From contig JAYWGG010000172.1 in assembly GCA_043778415.1 (NCBI GenBank), forward strand, positions 1 through 23,145: DNA of 23,145 nt, in the 5' to 3' direction. The position numbers were made by a program, and so were the translations under genes. The DNA comes from JAYUHK01 sp043778415 (GTDB taxonomy: Bacteria > Bacteroidota > Bacteroidia > Chitinophagales > Saprospiraceae). The notes beneath the pieces were generated by a model. The model was not told the DNA's origin and made no database searches. It saw only the letters and a program-made list of their open reading frames with translations. Shown here piece by piece: positions 1 through 6,089 of the stretch; within the stretch, counting starts at the first letter, position 1; each line of letters begins with the position of its first letter.

Positions 1-99
1 ATTTTCGTTACGATGCACGGCATCGCGCCTCAAATCTGCCTTGTTTTGACCCAAAATTCTGCGTCACAATATTCAGTACCTTATTTTCTCTTCATTCCT
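1..99 (-). repeat. MITE-like repeat, copy 1 (cut by the window start)
   Basis: This stretch aligns with the reverse complement of the repeat at 1471-1629. Positions 72-99 match the inverse of 1471-1498 at 25 of 28 bases and end in CATTCCT. Positions 1-43 match the interior, including GCGCCTCAAA and TGCCTTG. It contains a perfect 6-bp hairpin (CGATGC at 11-16, GCATCG at 20-25). The far end lies outside the window. No coding potential is evident. Assignment to a mobile-element family is inference. Confidence 0.7.
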
Positions 100-146
100 G
101 ATTTAGCCGAATGAAAGCCGTCGAAAACTATTTTTAGACCTGAAAC

Positions 147-177
147 GTTTAAAAATCATTAATTTGTCCTAATTTTG
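147..177 (+). promoter_or_regulatory. Putative Bacteroidota-type promoter of the bacilliredoxin gene
   Basis: TAATTTTG at 170-177 fits the Bacteroidota -7 element TAnnTTTG exactly. The -33 region near 147-150 reads GTTT and is a weak match. Transcription would begin near 184, leaving a leader of about 27 nt before the ATG at 211. The box overlaps an in-frame TTG at 175, which argues against that codon as the start. Confidence 0.5.
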
Positions 178-210
178 CAGCCTATTTTAAAAATTTTCAA
201 CTATAAAAAA

Positions 211-627
211 ATGATGTATCCGATAAATTTAGTAGCTCCGATGAGCAAAGAATTAACTGATTATGGGTTTCAGGGACTTGTCAGTCCCGATGAAGTCGCC
301 TCTGCACTTGATGGAAAAGAAGGTACTGCGCTTTTGGTAGTCAATTCTGTTTGCGGCTGCGCGGCTGCAATGGCTCGCCCGGGCGTGAAGATGTCCTTAC
401 AGAGTGGCAAACGCCCCGACCGTCTTTTGACTGTTTTTGCGGGAGTTGATGCGGCGGCTACGTCCAAAGCGCGTGAATACTTGCTGCCTTATCCGCCGTC
501 GTCGCCTGCAATTGCGCTTTTCAAGGACGGAAATTTGGTGCATATCATCGAGCGGTATCAAATCGAAGGTCGCTCTGCGGACATGATTGCTGCCAACTTG
601 GCTTCAGCTTTCGAGCAATATTGTTGA
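211..627 (+). CDS. BrxA/BrxB (YphP/YqiW) family bacilliredoxin-like protein
   Basis: This is a thioredoxin-fold protein of 138 residues, the usual size for the BrxA/BrxB (DUF1094) family. The N-terminus MMYPINLVAPM and the motif NSVCGCAAAMARPG are family hallmarks, with the CGC active site at residues 48-50. Firmicute homologues remove bacillithiol from protein cysteines. A comparable thiol-disulfide role is likely here in the cytoplasm, but the low-molecular-weight thiol used is unknown. ATG 211 is preferred. The next codon (214) is also ATG and would give 137 residues. An upstream in-frame TTG at 175 lies inside the promoter. The gene converges on pdxH and shares a terminator with it. The final residue is cysteine. 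Confidence 0.88.
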   Translation: MMYPINLVAPMSKELTDYGFQGLVSPDEVASALDGKEGTALLVVNSVCGCAAAMARPGVKMSLQSGKRPDRLLTVFAGVDAAATSKAREYLLPYPPSSPAIALFKDGNLVHIIERYQIEGRSADMIAANLASAFEQYC

Positions 628-671
628 GCAAATTTCTGCAAATATGTCTGAAATAAAAATACTTTTGCTCT

Positions 672-713
672 AAAAAAAAATCGGGCGGCTCTGAAAAGCC
701 GTCCGATTTTTTT
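672..713. terminator. Bidirectional intrinsic terminator between the bacilliredoxin gene and pdxH
   Basis: The stem TCGGGCGGCT (681-690) pairs with AGCCGTCCGA (697-706) with one G-T type mismatch, around a short loop. It has A's on the left and T's on the right, so it works as an intrinsic terminator on both strands. It closes the two convergent genes. Its T run reaches the pdxH stop codon at 712-714. Confidence 0.88.
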
Positions 714-1368
714 ACGGCGCAAGCCTCACAATACTCCATTGCTGCGCTGCTGACTCTCTTTTATATACGAGTCTATCGTGCAGACGGCTTCTTCTGCCCT
801 GCCAAAACTCGATTTTTTCGGGCAATAAGCGAAAGCCGCCCCAATTTGTTGGCAACGGCAATGCAGCAATGTCTGCGTATTGCGCTTCTAATTTTTTGGT
901 ATTTTCTTCCAGCAACTTTCTGTCCGTTAGCGGTTGGCTTTGCGGCGAAGCCCAAGCCCCAATCTGGCTGCTTTTCGGGCGGCTCTGAAAATATTCCGTC
1001 GAAATCTCGACGCTCACTCGCTCGACTTTTCCTTCTATTCGCACCTGTCTTTCCAACTCGTGCCACAAAAAAACCAACGCCGCAGAGGGATTTTCGGTAA
1101 GTTCTCGCCCTTTTCTACTTTCATAATTGGTGTAGAAAATAAAACCATCGTCCAAACCTTTGAGCAACACTATCCTCGCCGACGGCTTGCCCTCATGCGT
1201 GCAAGTCGCCAAAGTCATAGCGTTGGGTTCGTGCAAGCCTGCCGCTACCGCTTCCGCCATCCACAGCTCGAACTGCTCTATCGGATTAGCGACTACGTCC
1301 GCCATATCCAATGCTTTTGCTTTATAATCAAGCCGCAAGTCCGCTAAATTTATCTTATTTATTTCCAT
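712..1368 (-). CDS. pdxH: Pyridoxamine 5'-phosphate oxidase
   Basis: This enzyme uses FMN and O2 to oxidise pyridoxamine- or pyridoxine-5'-phosphate to pyridoxal 5'-phosphate, in cytoplasmic vitamin B6 synthesis and salvage. The 218-residue length is normal. Family motifs run along the protein: the RIVLLKG strand, the FMN-binding segment YTNYESRKG, the dimer segment ERQVRIEGKVERVS, RPKSSQIGAWASPQS, and the C-terminal signature WGGFRLLP...EFWQGRRSRLHDR. The ATG at 1368 is the natural start, because it precedes the helical N-terminus LADLRLDYK. The gene stands alone, convergent with the bacilliredoxin gene. I found no exact TAnnTTTG promoter upstream, only a near match about 60 nt before the start. 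Confidence 0.97.
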   Translation of the reverse strand: MEINKINLADLRLDYKAKALDMADVVANPIEQFELWMAEAVAAGLHEPNAMTLATCTHEGKPSARIVLLKGLDDGFIFYTNYESRKGRELTENPSAALVFLWHELERQVRIEGKVERVSVEISTEYFQSRPKSSQIGAWASPQSQPLTDRKLLEENTKKLEAQYADIAALPLPTNWGGFRLLPEKIEFWQGRRSRLHDRLVYKRESAAQQWSIVRLAP

Positions 1369-1470
1369 ACTATTTTTTTGATTTGTACATTCAAACTTCG
1401 TAAAACTTCAAACACCATTTTGAACTATTTGGTTTCACAAAAAATAATTTCCCTTTTCGACGACTTCATA

Positions 1471-1629
1471 AGGAATGAAGAAAAAATAAAGTACTCAATT
1501 TTTTCCAATTAATTCAATCAAGCGCAAGGCATTTTTGAGGCGCAACGCAGGGCGTTGAAACGAAAAATAACGCAGTGATTGGTTGTAATTTGGCAAAAAA
1601 AATAAGTAGTTTATTTTAGACGCGTTCCT
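1471..1629 (+). repeat. MITE-like repeat, copy 2 (full length, 159 bp)
   Basis: The element begins AGGAATG and ends CGTTCCT, whose complement is AGGAACG, giving imperfect 7-bp terminal inverted repeats. The right end (1597-1629) matches the inverse of the repeat at 20990-21031 with only two differences over 33 bases. The left end matches 72-99 inverted. An internal hairpin (CAACGC 1543-1548, GCGTTG 1552-1557) keeps pairing relative to copy 1 despite base changes. There is no ORF. I see no clear target-site duplication. Confidence 0.72.
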
Positions 1630-1634
1630 GAAAC

Positions 1635-1667
1635 AAAAAAAAACCCTGCCAAACAAGTTTGACAGGG
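1635..1667 (-). terminator. Intrinsic terminator with no obvious gene upstream
   Basis: CCCTGCCAAAC (1644-1654) pairs with GTTTGACAGGG (1657-1667) with one internal mismatch. The plus strand has a long A run on the left, so the minus-strand transcript ends in a U run. No recognised gene lies directly upstream on the minus strand. It could end read-through from rplQ, a small RNA, or the mini-ORF at 1730-1807. Confidence 0.75.
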
Positions 1668-2056
1668 ACAAAACAAAAAACAAACACTATGAACAAACAC
1701 TTTCTTAATTCGGACTGGAAGATGCAACCTCAAAACTGACCTTTATAAGATATATTTATTTTAATCGCATCTGATAGTAGTATTTCAAACTTCGTACCAA
1801 CTTTCATTAATATGTAGTAGCAGGTGGATAATAAAAATCAAGTATTTTTATTATTAATATATGTTATGAATGATGAAAAGTTATCTATTTCAATTTTCAA
1901 CAAATATTAGCGATTGATTATCAATGTTTTAAAGATTGAATTAATGGCTATAAGCACAATTTGGAGTGCCAAAAAAATTTGCCAAGTCACACTAAAAAAA
2001 ATATAACTTTTTTATATTCTCCTTCATTTTTTCAAAAATCTTAAAAAAATTATGCT

Positions 2057-2096
2057 AAAAAAAAATAGCAACCGAATTTTATTCGGCTGCTATTTT
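2057..2096 (-). terminator. Intrinsic terminator after rplQ, end of the ribosomal block
   Basis: TAGCAACCGAAT (2066-2077) pairs with ATTCGGCTGCTA (2081-2092) with a single mismatch, extended by flanking A-T pairs. Nine A's at 2057-2065 become a U tract on the minus-strand RNA. It lies about 27 nt past the rplQ stop and is the natural end of the ribosomal transcript. Confidence 0.9.
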
Positions 2097-2122
2097 AAAA
2101 TATTTCGCTAACTTTTCAGTTT

Positions 2123-2686
2123 TTATGCTTTCTCTTCGCTCGCGTCGGAGTGATTTTCTTCCTGCGTTTCCTCTACATTTGCGACTTCTTCCTCGTGAGC
2201 GACTTCTTCCTCCGCAGCAATCTCCTCCGTAGGGGCGACAGCAGTTGTTTCAGCTTTTTTGCCTCCACGACGCGTCCGCTTTTTGGTAGCTGCTCCGTCC
2301 GCCGCAGATGTTTTGGACGACATCGTTTCGTTGAAATCTACCAGCTCAATCATCGCCATTTCAGCAGCGTCACCTTGTCGGAACCCCAACTTAATGATTC
2401 GCACATAGCCGCCAGGTCGGTTGGCAATCTTTGGTGCTACGGTAGCAAACAACTCGTGCGTAGCTTCTTTGTCTTGCAAATAACTGAACACGACACGACG
2501 AGAGTGAGTCGTATTTTCTTTTGATTTAGTAATCAGTGGCTCGATGTGCAAGCGCAATGCTTTTGCTTTCGCCAGCGTGGTGTTGATACGTTTGTGCGTG
2601 ATTAGCGCAGCGGACAAGTTTTTGAGGAGCGCGACTCTGTGTCCTTTTTTGCGCCCGAGATTGTTGACTTTATCGCCGTGTCTCAT
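2123..2686 (-). CDS. rplQ: 50S ribosomal protein L17 with acidic C-terminal tail
   Basis: L17 is a large-subunit protein near the peptide exit tunnel. The N-terminal ~118 residues are the conserved domain, starting MRHGDKVNNLGRKKGHRVALLKNL. A basic linker (KKRTRRGGKK) follows, then a 43-residue tail (145-187) with 15 glutamates and EEEVA-type repeats. The total of 187 residues compares with about 120 in many bacteria. Long charged L17 tails are known in Bacteroidota; their function is not established. It is the last gene of the block, 248 nt downstream of rpoA with a terminator in that gap, and is followed by a strong terminator. I found no TAnnTTTG promoter before it. Confidence 0.97.
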   Translation of the reverse strand: MRHGDKVNNLGRKKGHRVALLKNLSAALITHKRINTTLAKAKALRLHIEPLITKSKENTTHSRRVVFSYLQDKEATHELFATVAPKIANRPGGYVRIIKLGFRQGDAAEMAMIELVDFNETMSSKTSAADGAATKKRTRRGGKKAETTAVAPTEEIAAEEEVAHEEEVANVEETQEENHSDASEEKA

Positions 2687-2804
2687 GTTAAAAAAATTTT
2701 TAGCTTCGCAACACTTTTCCGACCTTTTGTGGCAATTTTCTTTCCGAAGGAAAGCTACTGCGCATCAGACGAAGTTATTGCAAAAAATGATGATAATTAT
2801 GATG

Positions 2805-2831
2805 AACTATCCTTGACAGATAGTTTTTTTT
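2805..2831. repeat. Perfect inverted repeat followed by a T run, upstream of rplQ
   Basis: AACTATC (2805-2811) and GATAGTT (2819-2825) form a perfect 7-bp stem around a 7-nt loop, followed on the plus strand by T's to 2831. It could be a weak plus-strand terminator, or a structure in the leader of rplQ on the minus strand. Function is unknown. Confidence 0.4.
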
Positions 2832-2861
2832 ACTAAATTTTGCACCGATTCGATGGCGGCA

Positions 2862-2903
2862 AAAAAGAGTTGCAAGGACGTTTTGTCGTTTGCAACTCTT
2901 TTT
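2862..2903. terminator. Bidirectional intrinsic terminator between rpoA and rplQ
   Basis: AAAAAGAGTTGCAA (2862-2875) and TTGCAACTCTTTTT (2890-2903) are perfect complements, 14 bp. The loop can form a further 3-bp GAC/GTC stem. It is A/T-flanked on both sides and so resembles a terminator in either direction. On the minus strand it lies 32 nt after the rpoA stop. Confidence 0.82.
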
Positions 2904-2934
2904 ATCCACTCTTTCAGAGTATTTTGAAGAACGA

Positions 2935-3933
2935 TTACTCTTCCTCCAACTTATATTTTGACAAATCCATGCCGAAAGTAAGTCCTTTTTCTTGCAAAAG
3001 TTCTTCTATTTCCACCAAAGATTTTTTTCCAAAGTTTCTAAATTTGAGCAATTCGTGTGTGTCGAAGCGAACCATTTCCGACAAAGAATTGATTTTCGCT
3101 GCTTTCAGACAATTGTAAGCTCTTACAGACAAGTCGAGGTCTTCGAGGTTTGTCTTCAACAATTTTCTCATATGAAGAATATGCTCATCTACTACGCTGT
3201 CCTCGCGCATGGTGGCATCTTCAAATGTTATATTTTCGTCCGTAATCAACATCAAATGCTGAATCATGATGCGTGACGCGTCTTTGATTGCCTCTTCTGG
3301 GTGAATTGTACCGTCCGTTTTTACGTCAATCGTCAATTTTTCGTAGTCCGTTCTCTGCCCAACACGAGTGTTGGAAACTTTATAGGCTACGTTTTTGATA
3401 GGCGTATAGATTGCGTCTATCGGAATAACACCGATGGACGCATCTTTTGGCAAATTCTCGTCTGCTGGCACATATCCTCTGCCTTTGGTAATCGTAAATT
3501 CGATTTCTAAACTTACGAATGGCTCCATCGTGCAGATGAGCAAATTCGGGTTCATTACTTTGAATACGTTGGTGTGCGCCTCAATGTCACCAGCCACAAA
3601 TTTATCTTTACCGCTTATAGTAAGATATATTTTCTCGCTGCTCATCTCCTCATCAGCGATAAGTTGCTTGATGCGGACTTGCTTCAAGTTCAAGATTATC
3701 TCGACCACATCTTCGACTACACCACGAATGGTTGCAAACTCGTGATCTACGCCTGCTATACGAACTGCGGATATGGCGAAGCCCTCCAAAGAAGACAATA
3801 AAATACGACGCAGTGAATTACCTATTGTTTGTCCGAAACCTGGTTCCAAAGGTTTGAATTCAAAAACACCTTCGAAATCTGTTGATTTCTGCATGATGAT
3901 TTTGTCGGGCTTCTGAAAGTTAAGGATACTCAT
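2935..3933 (-). CDS. rpoA: DNA-directed RNA polymerase subunit alpha
   Basis: The alpha subunit dimerises to nucleate RNA polymerase assembly and contacts upstream promoter DNA and regulators. The 332-residue length is typical. The N-terminal domain (about 1-235) contains GNSLRRILLSSLEG at 38-51, the dimerisation and beta-contact region. The C-terminal domain (about 255-325) contains LSVRAYNCLKAAKINSL and FRNFGKKSLVEIEELL, the helix-hairpin-helix DNA-contact elements. It lies 168 nt downstream of rpsD with an intrinsic terminator between, so its transcription may depend on read-through or on a promoter I could not identify. A second terminator follows it, before rplQ. Confidence 0.98.
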   Translation of the reverse strand: MSILNFQKPDKIIMQKSTDFEGVFEFKPLEPGFGQTIGNSLRRILLSSLEGFAISAVRIAGVDHEFATIRGVVEDVVEIILNLKQVRIKQLIADEEMSSEKIYLTISGKDKFVAGDIEAHTNVFKVMNPNLLICTMEPFVSLEIEFTITKGRGYVPADENLPKDASIGVIPIDAIYTPIKNVAYKVSNTRVGQRTDYEKLTIDVKTDGTIHPEEAIKDASRIMIQHLMLITDENITFEDATMREDSVVDEHILHMRKLLKTNLEDLDLSVRAYNCLKAAKINSLSEMVRFDTHELLKFRNFGKKSLVEIEELLQEKGLTFGMDLSKYKLEEE

Positions 3934-4045
3934 TTATTATGAATTGAATAGTATTTGCGAAAGGATTTTTGATTGAAACTGCTTTACTTAACCTGTAAAG
4001 GTTGTAAATAGTTTACATTTTATCGAGTTGATATATTGGAGTAAC

Positions 4046-4088
4046 AAAAAACTTGACAAAAAATGGAACAAACCATTTTTTGTCAAGT
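4046..4088 (-). terminator. Strong intrinsic terminator between rpsD and rpoA
   Basis: ACTTGACAAAAAATGG (4051-4066) and CCATTTTTTGTCAAGT (4073-4088) form a perfect 16-bp stem with a 6-nt loop. A's at 4046-4050 give a U tract on the minus-strand RNA directly after the stem. It lies 13 nt past the rpsD stop, inside the ribosomal block. Confidence 0.85.
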
Positions 4089-4101
4089 CTAAATATACTA
4101 T

Positions 4102-4719
4102 TTACTTCGAGTAAAGTTCAACGATTAATTGTTCGTTGATATTCTCCGGAATTTGATTTCTTTCGGGATATCTTACGAAAATTCCCTCCATTTTGTCTGG
4201 ATTCCACTCCAACCATGTAAATTGTTTTACGCTGGAGGTTCTCGATTTTACGTTATTTTCTACGACTTCCAAGCCTTTTGATTTTCCGCGCACGCTCACT
4301 ACGTCGCCCGGACGAATCTGGCAAGAAGGTATGTTTGTCACTACGCCATTCACGGTGACGTGACCGTGAGATACCAACTGGCGCGCTCCGCGACGAGTGT
4401 TGGAGATGCCAAGACGATAAACCGTATTATCCAAACGCGCCTCCAACAACTGCAACAAGACTTCTCCTGTCACACCACTTTTTTTGGTAGCTTCGTGGAA
4501 AGTTTTTCTGAACTGACGCTCCAATACGCCGTAAGTGTACTTTGCTTTTTGCTTCTCCATCAACTGGATTGCATAGTTAGAACGCTGCTTTTTCTTGCGT
4601 GTCGTGCCGTGTTGCCCGGGTGGAACGCCTTTTCTTTTCTCAAAAGCCTTATCAAAACCAAAGATGGCTTCCCCAAATGCTCTTGCTTTTTTGGACGTAG
4701 GTCCTATATATCTTGCCAT
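4102..4719 (-). CDS. rpsD: 30S ribosomal protein S4 (zinc-free form)
   Basis: S4 is a primary 16S rRNA binder that starts 30S assembly at the five-way junction, and it helps form the mRNA entry site. The 205 residues begin MARYIGPTSKKARAFGEAIF. The central S4 domain is clear (LEARLDNTVYRLGI, RRGARQLVSHGHVTVNG). The N-terminal region lacks the cysteine set seen in zinc-binding S4 proteins, so this is the C-minus type. It is the last gene before a strong intrinsic terminator, and in some bacteria S4 represses its own operon. I see no obvious S4 target here. Confidence 0.98.
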   Translation of the reverse strand: MARYIGPTSKKARAFGEAIFGFDKAFEKRKGVPPGQHGTTRKKKQRSNYAIQLMEKQKAKYTYGVLERQFRKTFHEATKKSGVTGEVLLQLLEARLDNTVYRLGISNTRRGARQLVSHGHVTVNGVVTNIPSCQIRPGDVVSVRGKSKGLEVVENNVKSRTSSVKQFTWLEWNPDKMEGIFVRYPERNQIPENINEQLIVELYSK

Positions 4720-4822
4720 TATCTGAAAAAATTATTAGATGAATGTTTTTTTCCTAAATTTCATAAACCCTGTCCAACTAATTGGAAAAAATCTGAATCG
4801 AGGAACACTATAAAAGTTAAAA

Positions 4823-5212
4823 TTATACTCTTCTTCTCTTTGGTGGTCGGCAGCCGTTGTGAGGAAGCGGAGTTACGTCACGAATGATGGTAACTTTTAT
4901 TCCAGCAGCGTCAATCGCACGAATTGCAGCCTCTCTACCAGAACCCGGTCCTTTCACAAAGATTTCTGCAGTTCTCATTCCAGCTTCGAATGCCGTTTTA
5001 GACGCATCTGTTGCTGCCATTTGAGCGGCGTAAGGTGTGTTCTTTTTAGAACCTCTAAAACCAGCTTTCCCAGCAGATGCCCAAGAAATTACTTGTCCCT
5101 GACGGTTGGTAAGAGAAATAATGATGTTGTTGAAAGTAGCTTGGATGTGTGCCACACCTTCAGCTTCGACTTTTACAACTCTTTTTTTAACTTTTTTTAC
5201 TGCTTTTGCCAT
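4823..5212 (-). CDS. rpsK: 30S ribosomal protein S11
   Basis: S11 sits on the platform of the small subunit near the mRNA exit region. The 129 residues carry the signatures HIQATFNNIIISLTN, GSGREAAIRAI and the ending NGCRPPKRRRV. An in-frame upstream ATG at 5236 would add MGYSLKIV, but the family start is MAKAVKKVKKR, so ATG 5212 is chosen. It lies 49 nt after rpsM and 103 nt before rpsD, in the alpha-operon order S13-S11-S4-alpha-L17. Confidence 0.97.
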   Translation of the reverse strand: MAKAVKKVKKRVVKVEAEGVAHIQATFNNIIISLTNRQGQVISWASAGKAGFRGSKKNTPYAAQMAATDASKTAFEAGMRTAEIFVKGPGSGREAAIRAIDAAGIKVTIIRDVTPLPHNGCRPPKRRRV

Positions 5213-5261
5213 AACTATTTTAAGTGAGTAGCCCAATAACTGGACTACAAGTTATTTTTTA

Positions 5262-5639
5262 CTATTTACCTACTTTCTTTTTGTTCGCGACCGTCTTACG
5301 TTTTCCTTTACGGGTACGAGCGTTGGTACGAGTGCGCTGCCCTCTCAAAGGCAAGCCCTTACGGTGGCGAAGACCGCGATAACAAGCTATGTCCATCAAA
5401 CGCTTGATGCTCAACTGCACCTCTGAGCGAAGCTCACCTTCCACTTTCACGTCGTCGGTAATGATTCGGGAGATAGTACGGATATTGTCATCTGTCCACG
5501 CTTCGACTTTCACATCTTCGCTGATTCCCGCTTTTTCGAGAATGAATCTGGCTGTGGATCTACCGATGCCAAAGACATAAGTAAGACCAATCACGCCCCT
5601 TTTATTTTTCGGCAAATCGTTACCTGCTATACGAGCCAT
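5262..5639 (-). CDS. rpsM: 30S ribosomal protein S13
   Basis: S13 is in the 30S head; it contacts P-site tRNA and forms intersubunit bridges. The 125 residues begin MARIAGNDLPKNKRGVIGLTY and end in the basic tail GQRTRTNARTRKGKRKTVANKKKVGK, which reaches toward the P site in known structures. The helix-two-turn-helix segment IGRSTARFIL is present. It lies 59 nt downstream of rpmJ. The leader before the ATG is A/T-rich with no Shine-Dalgarno sequence. Confidence 0.98.
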   Translation of the reverse strand: MARIAGNDLPKNKRGVIGLTYVFGIGRSTARFILEKAGISEDVKVEAWTDDNIRTISRIITDDVKVEGELRSEVQLSIKRLMDIACYRGLRHRKGLPLRGQRTRTNARTRKGKRKTVANKKKVGK

Positions 5640-5698
5640 TTTATTAAGTATTTTATAAGAAATAAAAATTTGTGAATATTATAATTCACAAAATGGTA

Positions 5699-5815
5699 CT
5701 ACCCTTGACGTTGTTTGTACTTAGGGTTTTTCTTGTTGATTACATACAACTTGCCTTTGCGTCTCACAATTTTGCAATCTGCGGAGCGTTTCTTGATAGA
5801 TGCTCTGACTTTCAT
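5699..5815 (-). CDS. rpmJ: 50S ribosomal protein L36 (zinc-free form)
   Basis: This is a 38-residue L36, MKVRASIKKRSADCKIVRR...KYKQRQG. The zinc-ribbon family has Cys11, Cys14, Cys27 and His32. Here positions 11, 27 and 32 are Ser, Asn and Tyr and only Cys14 remains, so zinc cannot be bound in the usual way. That is the C-minus form, independent of zinc supply. It sits between infA (30 nt) and rpsM (59 nt), the conserved place for rpmJ. It is easy to miss because of its length. Confidence 0.96.
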   Translation of the reverse strand: MKVRASIKKRSADCKIVRRKGKLYVINKKNPKYKQRQG

Positions 5816-5845
5816 TAGATGAATATTTTATCTTTAAAAAAAAAT

Positions 5846-6064
5846 CTACTTGTATCGATAGGTGATTCGCCCTCGCGACAAATCGTAAATGGACATTTCT
5901 ACCGAAACCTTATCACCAGGCAGAATACGTATGTAATTCATGCGCATCTTACCTGAAATAGTAGCAATAATCTGATGTTCATTTTCAAGACGAACTCTGA
6001 ACATTGCATTAGACAATGCTTCTTCTATTATACCGTCTTGCTTGATAGCATCTTGTTTTGCCAT
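5846..6064 (-). CDS. infA: Translation initiation factor IF-1
   Basis: IF-1 binds the 30S A site during initiation and assists IF-2 and IF-3. The 72 residues form a single S1-like OB fold: MAKQDAIKQDGIIEEALSNAMFRVRLENEH, then ISGKMRMNYIRILPGDKVSVEMSIYDLSRGRITYRYK. Length and motifs are canonical. It lies 25 nt downstream of map and 30 nt upstream of rpmJ. Confidence 0.98.
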   Translation of the reverse strand: MAKQDAIKQDGIIEEALSNAMFRVRLENEHQIIATISGKMRMNYIRILPGDKVSVEMSIYDLSRGRITYRYK

Positions 6065-6089
6065 ATTTTAAATTTCGGAGTGCAAATAT

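Larger units (their letters stand above)
1630..2122. other. A/T-rich intergenic region without a convincing gene
   Basis: Between the repeat and the end of rplQ I see no protein-coding gene of normal size. The stretch holds a minus-strand terminator (1635-1667), a 25-codon minus-strand ORF (1730-1807), an all-A/T perfect hairpin (1828-1854, 11-bp stem, 5-nt loop) and the rplQ terminator (2057-2096). Base composition is very A/T-rich compared with the flanking genes. Confidence 0.6.

Noticed and set aside
175..210. TTG start at 175 for the bacilliredoxin gene
   Set aside because: The codon lies in the -7 promoter box, and the family N-terminus begins at MYPINLVAPM.
1495..1683. 62-residue minus-strand ORF
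   Set aside because: It overlaps the repeat element and a terminator hairpin, and its composition is that of translated A/T-rich noncoding DNA.
1385..1799. TTCAAACTTCGTA occurring near 1390 and again near 1786
   Set aside because: It is a single 13-base match in A/T-rich DNA with no similar flanks; too weak to call a repeat.
5213..5236. Upstream ATG for rpsK
   Set aside because: It adds eight residues not found in S11 proteins; ATG 5212 gives the standard MAKAVKK start.
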